Positions 34,450-44,094 are shown, counted from the stretch's first letter. The stretch is 64,000 nucleotides of DNA from Caryophanales bacterium UBA5026 (GCA_002416285.1 DICM01000030.1:16938-80937); one strand, 5' to 3'. Program-made: numbers and translations. The notes: generated from the letters alone by a model not told the origin.

Positions 34450-34640
34450 AAAAAAAGAAGAGCATTTGAAATTAGCCTTCATTTTTGGACATTTTTTTAT
34501 TTATTTTAATACTTTTTGATTTGCGTTCTTTATCTCATAATCAAATACGACAGCAGACTACCTTGCAATATTCATTTTGAAATTTGTTAAATCACTACAG
34601 CCACTAAAATAACATTTTTACATTGTTTATATTATTTTAA
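34450..34640 (-). ncRNA. Possible small RNA between ftsZ and spoIIP (weak)
   Basis: The 290-bp gap between ftsZ and spoIIP has no credible reading frame. On the minus strand a TTGATA at 34651-34656 precedes TAATAT, and near 34447-34480 a GAAG/CTTC hairpin with a bulge is followed by eight T. A transcript of about 170 bases is possible. The -35 lies inside the ftsZ terminator, which weakens the case. Confidence 0.15.
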
Positions 34641-34652
34641 TTTAAATAATTA

Positions 34653-34680
34653 TCAAAAAACTGAAACAGCGTTCAGTTTT
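34653..34680 (-). terminator. Terminator after ftsZ
   Basis: AAAACTGAA-CGCTG-TTTCAGTTTT with T-run on the minus strand, starting at the ftsZ stop. Confidence 0.87.
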
Positions 34681-35753
34681 TAAAATACTCTTTTTCTTAA
34701 GAAGGCAGGAATATCACTATCATCGTCGTCATTATTAGAACGTCTTGGTGTTTCCTCTTCTTTTACTTCTTCTCTTTTATATGATTGATATAAAGGTTCT
34801 GATGGTGCACTTTCAAATCCTGTTGCAATAACAGTTACAATGATTTCATCAGTTAAATTTTCATTAATAACAGCTCCGAAAATAGTATTGATATCTGTAT
34901 TTGCAGAAGTACGAATTACTTCAGCTGCTTCTTCAACTTCAAATAAAGTTAAGTTTGGACCTCCAGTGACATTAATAATCGCATCTGTAGCTCCTGCAAT
35001 ACTTGTTTCAAGAAGTGGGCTTGAAACCGCTTGACGAGCAGCCTCGCTCGCACGATTTTCACCAATCCCCATACCAATTCCAATAAGGGCATTTCCTCTT
35101 TTTTCCATAACTGCCTTAACGTCTGCAAAGTCTAGATTAATTAAGCCAGATACAGCAATCAAATCAGAGATTGATTGAACACCACGACGAAGTACATTAT
35201 CAACTTCTTTGAATGATTCTAATAATGGTGTGGTTTTATCAATAATTTCCCTTAAACGATCATTTGGAATTACAATCAATGTATCGACATGTTTTTTTAG
35301 TTCCTCTAATCCAGCGATTGCTTGTTCCATTCTTTTTTTTCCTTCAAATGAGAATGGTTTTGTGACAATACCAACTGTTAGTGCACCCATTTCTTGTGCA
35401 ATATCAGCAATTACTGGTGCAGCACCTGTACCAGTTCCACCACCCATACCACAAGTGATGAAAACCATATCAGCACCTTCTAAGGCAGCCTCAATTTCAT
35501 TGCGGCTTTCTAGTGCAGCTTCTTTTCCAATTTTAGGATCTGCTCCTGCTCCTAGTCCATTTGTTAAATCGATTCCTATTTGAATTTTAACTGGTGCTTT
35601 TGAATTATTTAATACTTGCAAATCCGTATTAGCAACAATAAAATCGACACCTTTAATCCCAGATTCAATCATTCGGTTAACAGCGTTACATCCTCCGCCA
35701 CCAGCTCCAATAACTTTAATTTTTGCTAATTGATCCATTTGTAATCCAAACAT
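34680..35753 (-). CDS. ftsZ: Cell division protein FtsZ
   Basis: FtsZ is the tubulin-like GTPase that forms the division ring. The 357-aa protein has the tubulin signature GGGTGTGAAPV, the upstream NTDLQVLNNS, the synergy-loop region (NLDFADVKAVM), a short acidic linker and the C-terminal peptide DIPAFLRKR that binds FtsA. It follows ftsA by 11 bases and has a strong AAGGAGG site. Confidence 0.98.
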   Translation of the reverse strand: MFGLQMDQLAKIKVIGAGGGGCNAVNRMIESGIKGVDFIVANTDLQVLNNSKAPVKIQIGIDLTNGLGAGADPKIGKEAALESRNEIEAALEGADMVFITCGMGGGTGTGAAPVIADIAQEMGALTVGIVTKPFSFEGKKRMEQAIAGLEELKKHVDTLIVIPNDRLREIIDKTTPLLESFKEVDNVLRRGVQSISDLIAVSGLINLDFADVKAVMEKRGNALIGIGMGIGENRASEAARQAVSSPLLETSIAGATDAIINVTGGPNLTLFEVEEAAEVIRTSANTDINTIFGAVINENLTDEIIVTVIATGFESAPSEPLYQSYKREEVKEEETPRRSNNDDDDSDIPAFLRKRVF

Positions 35754-35764
35754 ATATATCCTCC

Positions 35765-37009
35765 TTAATCGTTGAAAAAGTAACCAAATACTCTACCTAA
35801 CATAGAATCTGATGAAACGTTTATAGCTCCTTTTCCAGGAGATGATAATTGTTCCATATCAGTTTTTCGGATCATTGTATAATCTTGTCCTTTTAACTTT
35901 GTTTTTTGAATGAAATAAATAATATTACCTAAAGCAGTTGAGTATTTATTATTGCGAATACCCACTAAACGTACATAACCTACTTTAGCTTTTTTTTCGA
36001 GAATTTCCTCGGCAACCATTGAAAAATTATCCATGGTACTAATTCCACCTGTAACTAGTATATAATCAACTGTTCTTTTTGTCAAAGAATTTATTTCTTT
36101 TTTTGCAGATAATAATATTTCTTCAATTCTAGACATTACTGTTTCTGACAATTCAAATTGATTTACTTTGACAGGCATCCCTAATTTATCTTCTATTTCA
36201 CAAACGTCATTAACACTTGCATAATTCTTATGTGCAAGGGCAAAATGTTCTTTTAAACGAATCGCATCTTTTTCATCGACTTTATATCTATACATGATAT
36301 CGTGATCAACGTAGCGGCTTCCTTTTCCGAGTACAGAATTTTTTACCATAATTCCCTTATTATAAAGGGATACTGTCGTTGTATCATAACCGATGTTAAT
36401 CAATGCTCCAACTTGACTTTCCATTTCCTTTTCTTTTAGTGCCGAGATATCAGCAATACTTCCTATTGTAATATCTACTACTTCAAGTCCTGCATTTTCA
36501 AGTAAGCTTACCACCGAATAAATATTTTTCTTCGGGGTTGTAACAGTAATGGCACGAATACCTAAAACATTTCCAAATAATCCTTTTGGATCTTTGATAC
36601 CTACTTGTTCATCAACTGTGAAGTCGATTGGTAAAATACTTACAATTTCATGTGTGTCACTTTGTTTTTCTTCTACGATGAGTTTTAGCAAGTCTGAAAT
36701 TTCTTTTCCTGTGATTGCTTCTTCTACATCGATTTGGATAGCTCCACTACTCATGGAAAATTCGGCAAAACAACTTGGAATAGTTGCAAGCACTTTTTGT
36801 ATTTTAATGCCAAGCATCTGCTCCACTTCGTTTACCGCTTTTTCTAAAGATGCACTCGCCTCATAGACGTCTGTGATCAACCCTTTTTTTATTCCTTTGG
36901 ACTGGGCAGATGATGCGGCAAGTAGATTTAACTTGTTGTTAAAAAGCTCGCATACGACTACCTTGATGGAATCTGTACCAAGATCAATACTCGTATAGAC
37001 ATGCTTCAT
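35765..37009 (-). CDS. ftsA: Cell division protein FtsA
   Basis: FtsA is an actin-like ATPase that tethers FtsZ to the membrane. The 414-aa protein has the phosphate-1 motif in SIDLGTDSIKVVV, the phosphate-2 region (GALINIGYDTTTVSLY), the adenosine motif VTGGISTMDNF and a C-terminal end MLGRVFGYFFND that fits the amphipathic membrane helix. It is first of an ftsA-ftsZ pair, separated from divIB by a terminator. Confidence 0.95.
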   Translation of the reverse strand: MKHVYTSIDLGTDSIKVVVCELFNNKLNLLAASSAQSKGIKKGLITDVYEASASLEKAVNEVEQMLGIKIQKVLATIPSCFAEFSMSSGAIQIDVEEAITGKEISDLLKLIVEEKQSDTHEIVSILPIDFTVDEQVGIKDPKGLFGNVLGIRAITVTTPKKNIYSVVSLLENAGLEVVDITIGSIADISALKEKEMESQVGALINIGYDTTTVSLYNKGIMVKNSVLGKGSRYVDHDIMYRYKVDEKDAIRLKEHFALAHKNYASVNDVCEIEDKLGMPVKVNQFELSETVMSRIEEILLSAKKEINSLTKRTVDYILVTGGISTMDNFSMVAEEILEKKAKVGYVRLVGIRNNKYSTALGNIIYFIQKTKLKGQDYTMIRKTDMEQLSSPGKGAINVSSDSMLGRVFGYFFND

Positions 37010-37036
37010 AATCTCATCTCCTACAATCTATAACTC

Positions 37037-37042
37037 ATTATA
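37037..37042 (-). promoter_or_regulatory. Probable -10 of the ftsA-ftsZ promoter
   Basis: TATAAT on the minus strand 28 bases before the ftsA ATG, after the divIB terminator. The -35 is weak. Confidence 0.45.
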
Positions 37043-37113
37043 CTATAAAATATAAGTTTAGGAAAGAGAAAAGCAAAAAAAGTTAGAATTTATAGAGTTT
37101 AAGGTGGAGTTGT

Positions 37114-37138
37114 GCAAAAAAAGAACTTTTACGTTCTT
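37114..37138 (-). terminator. Terminator after divIB
   Basis: AAGAAC-GTAAAA-GTTCTT followed by T on the minus strand; overlaps the divIB stop. Confidence 0.82.
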
Positions 37139-37946
37139 ATTGTATTATTTCAAAGTATTCTCCTGAGTCTAAATATAAAATACCTTTTTGATTTCCATTG
37201 GTCTTTATAATATTTTTCATAATATCCAAATAATTATTAATACTATCAAACTTATCTAATGTTAAGTAAACATAATTACCATCTGCCATAGTAAGTAGAA
37301 ATCTCTCATCATCGACATTGTTTGGATCATACATAAGAATGCTGATCCGTTTTAAAATCATTGGTTCGATTTCTGATATTTTTTCAATTAATTTTTGATA
37401 AGTCTTATCAGGAACATAATTAATTAAAACAGTGGAAGCAAAAATACCATCCTCTTCTCTTTTATCCTGAAATAAAGTCCGATTCGTACTTTTATAATAG
37501 AATAGAGGATTGTTTTCTGTTACTTCAATGTAAATTTGACTGAGATTTTTCTTTTTGGTTTTTACCTTTTGAATATAAATGTTATCTTTTAACTTTTTTT
37601 CAACTTTCACACTCGATAATCCTAAAATGGAAGGATAATTTTGAATTTCAGCTAAATCAATAATCTCTTGATCGCTCAAATAAGTATTTCCAGAAATAAA
37701 AATATTGCGAATTGGTAATTGATAGAGATAATTACCAATCAAATAAACGATACAAAGAAGAATTAAAAATATAAAAATACGATCGTACCGAAGTTTTATT
37801 TTTTTCTTTGGTTTCTTTTTCTTCGGTTGTGGTTTTTTTATCTGTTTTGGTGGTTGCTTTTTACTAGGGGACTTTCTATTCAAAGTCGTACTTTGTACAG
37901 GAGGTCTACTAGTAATTGGCTTTTTCACCGCCTTTTTCTTCTTCAT
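37137..37946 (-). CDS. divIB: Cell division protein DivIB/FtsQ
   Basis: DivIB stabilises the divisome complex with DivIC and FtsL. The 269-aa protein has a long basic cytoplasmic tail of about 50 residues rich in Lys, Pro and Gln, one membrane span at about 54-72, then the POTRA domain (LPIRNIFISGNTYLSDQEIIDLAEIQ) and the FtsQ beta domain. It follows murB by 12 bases. The highly basic N-terminus is typical of Gram-positive DivIB. Confidence 0.9.
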   Translation of the reverse strand: MKKKKAVKKPITSRPPVQSTTLNRKSPSKKQPPKQIKKPQPKKKKPKKKIKLRYDRIFIFLILLCIVYLIGNYLYQLPIRNIFISGNTYLSDQEIIDLAEIQNYPSILGLSSVKVEKKLKDNIYIQKVKTKKKNLSQIYIEVTENNPLFYYKSTNRTLFQDKREEDGIFASTVLINYVPDKTYQKLIEKISEIEPMILKRISILMYDPNNVDDERFLLTMADGNYVYLTLDKFDSINNYLDIMKNIIKTNGNQKGILYLDSGEYFEIIQ

Positions 37947-37958
37947 ACAATCCCTCTT

Positions 37959-38846
37959 TTATTCTATAATCTCTTGTTCTAATATTAGCTCAATATCAAA
38001 TTTTTCTTTTACTTTTTCTTTAATTAGATTAATCAAGGTTACGATATCACTACCATGAACACCTTTTTCAGTAATGATAAAATTCGCATGCTTCTCACTA
38101 ACTTGGGCTTTCCCATAGTGATATCCTTTAAATCCAGCATCTTCAATTAGTTTTCCAGCAAAGTTTCCCTCTGGATTACGGAATACACTTCCGGCACTAG
38201 GATATTCGAGAGGTTGAGCGAGCATTCTTCTTTTTTTACGGTCCTCTACTAATTCCATAATTTCAGCACTATTGCCTGTTCCCAGTTCCATTTCTGCAGA
38301 TAAACAGATATAACTAGGATTTGTTTTTAAAAAGGATGTACGATAGTGAAATTCTAATTCTTTATTTTCCATTGTTTTTATTTCATAGGATGGAGTTAAA
38401 ACGCGAATTCTCTTTACGATATACCCCATATCACTTTTATAAGCTCCGGCATTATTATAAATGGCTCCACCGATGGTTCCATAGATACCTGTTGCGAATT
38501 CTATACCAGTATATCCTAAACGACAAAGTTTAAGTGCAAGCCTCTGTGTAGAATAACCTGCACCTACTGTAATGTGAGCATTGTCGATGTTCAACTCATC
38601 AAAATCCAATTTGATAAGTACTCCCTCATAAATATCATTTTTAAATATGATGTTAGATCCTCCACCGAGGATTCGATAGGGAACATTCTCTTCTTTTAAT
38701 AATTGAAGTAACTCTATAAGAGCATCTTCCGTCTTCACTGTACAAAGATATTTGCCCATAGCAGCAATCTTATAAGTAGTATAGCGTTCTAAGTTGACAT
38801 CTGTCTCAACTTTAAGATCACTAATATCTTTTATTTTATCTAACAT
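37959..38846 (-). CDS. murB: UDP-N-acetylenolpyruvoylglucosamine reductase MurB
   Basis: MurB reduces UDP-GlcNAc-enolpyruvate to UDP-MurNAc with NADPH and FAD. The 295-aa protein shows the FAD-binding RILGGGSNII, GTIGGAIYNNAGAYKSDMG, and the catalytic serine region YPSAGSVFRNP with a final IEDAGFKG segment. This is the short type IIb MurB. It lies 2 bases after murG. Confidence 0.97.
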   Translation of the reverse strand: MLDKIKDISDLKVETDVNLERYTTYKIAAMGKYLCTVKTEDALIELLQLLKEENVPYRILGGGSNIIFKNDIYEGVLIKLDFDELNIDNAHITVGAGYSTQRLALKLCRLGYTGIEFATGIYGTIGGAIYNNAGAYKSDMGYIVKRIRVLTPSYEIKTMENKELEFHYRTSFLKTNPSYICLSAEMELGTGNSAEIMELVEDRKKRRMLAQPLEYPSAGSVFRNPEGNFAGKLIEDAGFKGYHYGKAQVSEKHANFIITEKGVHGSDIVTLINLIKEKVKEKFDIELILEQEIIE

Positions 38847-38848
38847 AT

Positions 38849-39928
38849 TTACTCCCCTACTAATTTTTTAATCTCCTCATAGATCTTACCGGTACTATTT
38901 GGTACACTCATAGATTTAAGTGAAGCTTTCATTTGTTCTTGTAACTCTTTATTTGCCAAAACACGATCAACTTCACGGATTAAAACATCCCCTTTTAAAT
39001 CTTTTTCTTCCATTAATAGTGCGGCATTTTTACGTACTAAATCCATCGCATTTTTAAATTGATGATTATTAGGTACATATGGACTAGGAATTAAAATAGA
39101 TGGAATTTGCAGTGCTATAATTTCACTTAAGGTGGAAGCTCCAGCTCTAGTTACCATCAAATCTGTTTTCTTCATTAATTGTGTCATTTTATCGATATAA
39201 GGAACTACTTTTACATTACTTGGAAATTTCTGTTCTTTGACAGTTTCGTAATAATCCTTTCCTGTTACAAATAAAACCTCATATGGTTTCCCTTGAACAG
39301 CACTCATTGTTTTCATTAAAAAATCATTCATCTTACTTGATCCAAGTGATCCCATAACAAATAGCACTAATTGTTTATCTTCTCTTAAACCATAAGGCAT
39401 TTTTGATGCAGTTGGTGCTTTTATTGCGGATTCACTACAAGGATTCCCCGTATATATTGTCTTATAGTCTGGAAATTCCTTCATTGAAGTTTGAAACGAC
39501 ACAAGGATTCGATCTACAAACTTGCTTAAAAATAAATTTGCTTTTCCTGGAATACTATTTTGTTCATGGATCACTGTTTTATATCCAAGTTTATGAGCAG
39601 CATAAAGGACTGGTCCAGTAACATATCCACCAGCTCCAATTACAATATCTGGATTAAAATCACGAATTAATTTTTTAGAACGTTTAATTGCTTTAAAAAA
39701 AGTCATTAAGGTTTTTCCATTCTTCCAAAATTGTTTTCTTTGAATACCATAGATTTCAATTGTTTCAAATGGAATTCCATGACTAGGGATAATTTCTTTT
39801 TCCATTCGATTATGGGTTCCAATATAAAGAAATTCACTTGTGGGTTCCTCTTCTTTAATTTTATTCAAAATTGCTAAAGCAGGATAAATATGACCTCCAG
39901 ATCCACCGGCACTTATTACAACTCGCAA
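38849..39928 (-). CDS. murG: UDP-GlcNAc transferase MurG (lipid II synthesis)
   Basis: MurG adds GlcNAc to lipid I on the inner membrane face. The 359-aa protein has the N-terminal GGSGGHIYPALAI, HEQNSIPGKAN, and the GT28 C-terminal donor site VTRAGASTLSEIIALQIPSILIPSP. The start is most likely TTG at 39928, giving MRVVISAGGSGG as in other MurG proteins, with GGAAG 8 bases upstream. A GTG at 39937 is the only longer choice and would overlap that site. Confidence 0.96.
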   Translation of the reverse strand: MRVVISAGGSGGHIYPALAILNKIKEEEPTSEFLYIGTHNRMEKEIIPSHGIPFETIEIYGIQRKQFWKNGKTLMTFFKAIKRSKKLIRDFNPDIVIGAGGYVTGPVLYAAHKLGYKTVIHEQNSIPGKANLFLSKFVDRILVSFQTSMKEFPDYKTIYTGNPCSESAIKAPTASKMPYGLREDKQLVLFVMGSLGSSKMNDFLMKTMSAVQGKPYEVLFVTGKDYYETVKEQKFPSNVKVVPYIDKMTQLMKKTDLMVTRAGASTLSEIIALQIPSILIPSPYVPNNHQFKNAMDLVRKNAALLMEEKDLKGDVLIREVDRVLANKELQEQMKASLKSMSVPNSTGKIYEEIKKLVGE

Positions 39929-40133
39929 ATGAATCACTTCCTTCCTACTATATTATATCATAATCTATGCGGAGTGCACAAAAAATAGAATTTTCATAGG
40001 TAACTCGACTGTTCTAGTTCTACAAGTTCATTTTATGTAAAATTATTTTTCTTTTAAATAGACGATTAACCTATTCAATGATATTCTATTTCAAATTTCA
40101 AAAAATGTAAACACTTTTTTCTAAAAATAAAAT

Positions 40134-40159
40134 ACTAGAAAAAATTAAACTTTTCTAGT
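40134..40159 (+). promoter_or_regulatory. Inverted repeat at the promoter of the 40182 gene
   Basis: ACTAGAAAA, 8 bases, TTTTCTAGT: perfect 9-base arms that end on the first base of the -10 TATAAT at 40159-40164. It occupies the spacer and -35 region, as an operator would; no T-run follows. Confidence 0.5.
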
Positions 40160-40181
40160 ATAATGTTTTTAGGTGGTAGTA

Positions 40182-40733
40182 ATGAATACAGAATTACAGG
40201 ATCTTTTTTCAGAAGAATTGTCAAAAAAAGAAGCGAAAGATAGAAAAAAATTAGAAAAATTTCGCAGATATGAAGAAAAAAGAAAAATAAAAAATGAACG
40301 TAAACTAGAAAAAAAAGAAAATCGTGAATTTCAAAAACGGATTGATGAACTAAAATTTGAACCAAAAGAGGAAATTACAACTCGAAGTGAAAGACGAGAA
40401 CTTGAAGAAACAAAAGAATTAATGAAAGAGCTCGAGACTTTAAAAAGACAACCAGAATTAGAACGTCTAGAAAAGCAAGAAAAAGGTAGTTTCTTAGGAG
40501 AAGTATTTCTTGGACTTGGAGTGGTTGGATTAATTCTATTAAGTGCTGATTATGTTTTATTCTGTTATCTTAAGAATCAAGACGAATTAATTTCTGCAGG
40601 AATTCTAGTTGGAACAACGATTTCTTTCGCTCTTGCACTAACAGTACAACATAAAGGTGCACGTAAATTTTTTAGTTTTCTTGCTTGTGTTGCTTTTATT
40701 GCTTTTATGGCTTATCAAATTATTAATGTATAA
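40182..40733 (+). CDS. Hypothetical membrane protein with basic coiled-coil N-terminus
   Basis: A 183-aa protein. Residues 1-105 are highly charged and helical (many Lys, Glu and Arg), predicted coiled coil. Two or three membrane spans follow at about 108-128, 140-157 and 163-181. I start at the ATG at 40182, five bases after GGTGG. It is monocistronic on the plus strand, with a TATAAT embedded in an inverted repeat. No family recognised. Confidence 0.65.
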   Translation: MNTELQDLFSEELSKKEAKDRKKLEKFRRYEEKRKIKNERKLEKKENREFQKRIDELKFEPKEEITTRSERRELEETKELMKELETLKRQPELERLEKQEKGSFLGEVFLGLGVVGLILLSADYVLFCYLKNQDELISAGILVGTTISFALALTVQHKGARKFFSFLACVAFIAFMAYQIINV

Positions 40734-40734
40734 T

Positions 40735-40760
40735 AAAAGAATCCTATTCGGATTCTTTTT
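40735..40760. terminator. Bidirectional terminator
   Basis: AAAAGAATCC-TATTC-GGATTCTTTT, with T-runs on both strands, shared by the convergent 40182 and 40744 genes. Confidence 0.87.
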
Positions 40761-42075
40761 CTATATCTTCTTTTTCTCGTGATGGTTTCACTTTCGGTTT
40801 TTTATGTTTTAACAATTTTGTTGTTAAGACGATAGTTGACCCTAAAAATAGAATAGTTGTTGTTGCAAGTACAATGATGATCTTTAATGATGGATCATCT
40901 TGTTTTTTTTCTTCTCGGTAAATTTGAAGTGTATTCTCTTCTTCATCATAGTTATAAAAATTACTTTTTCCAGTTTCTACATTCATTCCATAAAGTAATG
41001 TTTTTTCCGTCTTATCATTAAAGTAGACTGTAACCTCATTTTCTCCAATTTTCATCGTTTTTTTGATAAAACCAATCGGAATAGCATTTGGTTCTTCTCC
41101 TAACAAAATTACTCGATTAAAAGTTATTTCGGTATATTTTAGATAGGTACTACTTCCATCATAACGATAAAGAGAAACTGCTCCAGTCTCATCCTTTAAG
41201 CCAACTAAGGTAAGTCCAGTAATAGAATTGGTAAAGGCAGGAACATCTTCATTGTTAATTTTAATTGTTGTCTCAGTATAGTTGTTTGGAGCTTGTAAAT
41301 CACTCTTTTTTCGGACCACTGTCAGTTTCTGGTCATCTACAGTAACTTCAATTGGATTATACTCTTTTACCGTTGCATTAATTACATAAGTTCGAACATT
41401 TCCATTTTGAGCTGTTACTTTAATTTCAATACGATTAGCACCTTCACTAAGTCCTATCTCCCCTGTTCCAGTTACACTGGCTGTTGAATCTTCCACACTA
41501 GCTCCAATCGTAATGTTTGGAGTCTCTGGTTCAAGTTCTAAACTGTATTCAAGCGTATCTCGATTAAATGCTGGCGTTAATTCATGTCCGTCAACTGTTA
41601 GAGAAGAAAGATAATTATTTTTGCTATAGCTTGCTTCAATATCCGCTTGTGTTAGTATATTAATACTAGCCGATCCTTTTGATACCCCAATTGGTGATTC
41701 TGTATTCCAATCATATATACTAGCAGAGCTAATAGAAACTGAGCCCGTTCCTTTTGCAAGTGCTTTAAACTTAAATGTATAGCTTACGTTTTTTTTGCTT
41801 CCATCTCCTGCACCAATCATTGTTTGACCTTCAGCAGTACTACTTAAGAATTGTAGCTTTGAACTATCATATACTAAAGTTGCTTGCCAAGAACCAAGAG
41901 CATCTGTCGATGAAACCGTAACAGTTGCTGTTACTGTAGAGCCGACAACTGCACTACTACTTGATAATTTGACACTGACACTTCCACTCGCTGCTTTAAG
42001 AGGTTGCATTCCTGCAAAAAATAACCCTATCAAGAAAAGAAACACAAAAATTTGCTTAAACCACTTTTTATTCAT
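40744..42075 (-). CDS. Membrane-anchored surface protein with cohesin-like and cadherin-like domains
   Basis: A 443-aa protein with a signal peptide (cut after about residue 29, LKAAS). A cohesin-type beta sandwich follows at about 30-140 (SVSVKLSSSSAVVGSTVTATVTV, LGSWQATLVYDSSKLQF), then a cadherin-like beta-sandwich repeat at about 150-240 (NNYLSSLTVDGHELTPAFNRDTLEYSL). A beta-rich region and a C-terminal membrane span at about 398-420 with a basic and acidic tail complete it. It follows, in the same operon, a dockerin-bearing wall hydrolase, so it is a candidate membrane anchor for that enzyme. Confidence 0.8.
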   Translation of the reverse strand: MNKKWFKQIFVFLFLIGLFFAGMQPLKAASGSVSVKLSSSSAVVGSTVTATVTVSSTDALGSWQATLVYDSSKLQFLSSTAEGQTMIGAGDGSKKNVSYTFKFKALAKGTGSVSISSASIYDWNTESPIGVSKGSASINILTQADIEASYSKNNYLSSLTVDGHELTPAFNRDTLEYSLELEPETPNITIGASVEDSTASVTGTGEIGLSEGANRIEIKVTAQNGNVRTYVINATVKEYNPIEVTVDDQKLTVVRKKSDLQAPNNYTETTIKINNEDVPAFTNSITGLTLVGLKDETGAVSLYRYDGSSTYLKYTEITFNRVILLGEEPNAIPIGFIKKTMKIGENEVTVYFNDKTEKTLLYGMNVETGKSNFYNYDEEENTLQIYREEKKQDDPSLKIIIVLATTTILFLGSTIVLTTKLLKHKKPKVKPSREKEDIEKESE

Positions 42076-42087
42076 AATTAACCTCCA

Positions 42088-44061
42088 TTACTGTTGTATT
42101 TGATCTACTCCTAAAATTGTTTTTTGAATACGAATTAAATCAGCTGGATCAACCGTTCCATTACGATTCGCATCTGCAGCTTTCATATAAACTTCTGCAT
42201 AAGTTGTTCCTAAGAGAATTTTTTGAACACGTAATAAATCAGCTAAGCCAATCGTTCCATCACCTGTTGCATCTCCAGCAATAATAAATTGATAAGTCTT
42301 TGTTTCACCATTGCTTGTAAGAACTAATTTTTGCCCTGTTGCGATTGTTTTATTTGTTATTTCATTATTATTGACATCTTGAAATTTAACACTGACAAAT
42401 CCGTTGATGTTTCTTACTTTTTCTGCAATATTATCAGTGGAAGTTCCAAGCCCGATCCCACTCATATAAGAATCGTTGATACGATATCCTAAACTATTTA
42501 CAACATCATCAACACTAATTGGAACATCATTTAGTTTTTCAAAATTAATTTTGTAATTTCTAATTGAACCATTTTGTGCTTTTACCTCGACAGTCACTGT
42601 TTGTTTTACCGATGTTAAATTAATCTTTCCAAATCCACTCACTGTGGCTTTACTATTTACTGCACTTCCACCGATTACCACATCGCCAGTAGAAGCTGAT
42701 ACTTTCATTGTATATTCGTTTTGATCCATATTGAATTGATCAATTAGTTTTCCATTTACCGTTAGTGAACTTAAATAATTATTTGGATTACCAGTATTTG
42801 GTAATGTCGTTACTTCAGGCATGTTCGCATATATAGGAACTGAGAATGTTAAATTCGCACTAATTCCCTCATACGTTTTTGCTAAAGACTCTGCTTCTGA
42901 TTTTGGAGCTTGCACATTGGTCATATATTGATGGCTATAAAGATCTCCTACCATATCCCATTTTTGTAAATATAATGTATTTTGCCCAACATTAATATAT
43001 CCACTACCAATAAAATTAGCTCCGCCTATAATTGATTTGTAGCGAGTATCCCAACCTTTGTTTTTCGCATAAATTAATCCATTCTCAATAGCACCTCTTC
43101 CATCAGAAGAATAGGCCCCAATATTAAAGAAATTATAATAACCTTCATATCCAGAGACAGTTCCTGTAACACTTCCACTACAACTAGAACTTCCATTTAC
43201 TTCTTGCCTTGAACGAGCAGCTAGTAAGTAAGGACTCACTCCAGAAGCTTGTGCTGCTTCATAAAAATCTTGTGCATATGTTCTAGTAACACCGTTTTCA
43301 TTATAGTTTCCACTCAAACAGCTTCCATTAAGAATACTTTGAACGCCATCTAACGTGTATGAACTACTGTTTCCAAGAGTTACAAACATAAATACTAATG
43401 GGTCGTTCAAGAAGTTTCTAGGATCGAGATAATAGGCAACAGTTTCTGCATTTGCTGCATACCAACCCTTACCGTCAAAATTATCTTTGAATGTATCAGT
43501 GTAATGATCATAAGAAGCCTCTGCTGTCGATAGCCACCCTGGCGTAAAACTATTGATTAAACTCTTCCCAACAATTGATTCATTTTGAACGGCTTTGTAA
43601 AAATCTAAATATTGATCGCCTTCTTTTACAAAATAAGGTTCAAAATCCCAGTTTGAATGAGCTTCTTTTAAAGCATTTAATGATGGCCAGTAACTTTCTG
43701 GAAATTTCAATTCTTTCCATAGATCATTATATTTGGTTGATGCTTCAAAGCTAATTGCATCTCCACATACATATCCTCGATAAGCCATATATTCAACATA
43801 GTAATAGGAAGTCTGACATTTCGCATTCGTAGAGACTACTGGTACTACAGAATCAACAATTGTAACACGATCTCCGGCAGTTAAATAGCCTGCTGGAACA
43901 TAAGTCCATGTCCCTCCTTCATTCGGTTGCGTTCTAAATGTAGAGGTTCCTTTCATAATATATGACTGTCCTGCTCTCACTAGATCAAAAGCAGAGAAAA
44001 AAATTAAGCAAAAAAAATACAAAAATCCGCATAATTTAACAATCTGTTTTATTTTTTTCAT
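42088..44061 (-). CDS. Secreted glucosaminidase-type wall hydrolase with cadherin-like and dockerin domains
   Basis: A 657-aa protein. After a signal peptide (about 1-30) comes an SH3-like domain (FRTQPNEGGTW ... RGYVCGD) and then a beta-N-acetylglucosaminidase-type (GH73-like) domain at about 125-395, with YYLDPRNFLND, SPYLLAARSRQEVNG and YNFFNIGAY. A cadherin-like repeat (NNYLSSLTVNGKLIDQFNMDQNEYTM) follows, and the C-terminus is a two-repeat dockerin: GDATGDGTIGLADLLRVQK and DANRNGTVDPADLIRIQK. The enzyme should cut glycan strands of the wall. It shares the cadherin-like repeat with the cohesin protein downstream. Confidence 0.88.
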   Translation of the reverse strand: MKKIKQIVKLCGFLYFFCLIFFSAFDLVRAGQSYIMKGTSTFRTQPNEGGTWTYVPAGYLTAGDRVTIVDSVVPVVSTNAKCQTSYYYVEYMAYRGYVCGDAISFEASTKYNDLWKELKFPESYWPSLNALKEAHSNWDFEPYFVKEGDQYLDFYKAVQNESIVGKSLINSFTPGWLSTAEASYDHYTDTFKDNFDGKGWYAANAETVAYYLDPRNFLNDPLVFMFVTLGNSSSYTLDGVQSILNGSCLSGNYNENGVTRTYAQDFYEAAQASGVSPYLLAARSRQEVNGSSSCSGSVTGTVSGYEGYYNFFNIGAYSSDGRGAIENGLIYAKNKGWDTRYKSIIGGANFIGSGYINVGQNTLYLQKWDMVGDLYSHQYMTNVQAPKSEAESLAKTYEGISANLTFSVPIYANMPEVTTLPNTGNPNNYLSSLTVNGKLIDQFNMDQNEYTMKVSASTGDVVIGGSAVNSKATVSGFGKINLTSVKQTVTVEVKAQNGSIRNYKINFEKLNDVPISVDDVVNSLGYRINDSYMSGIGLGTSTDNIAEKVRNINGFVSVKFQDVNNNEITNKTIATGQKLVLTSNGETKTYQFIIAGDATGDGTIGLADLLRVQKILLGTTYAEVYMKAADANRNGTVDPADLIRIQKTILGVDQIQQ

Positions 44062-44094
44062 ATTATCACCTAACTTCTACGTTACTCTAACGAT

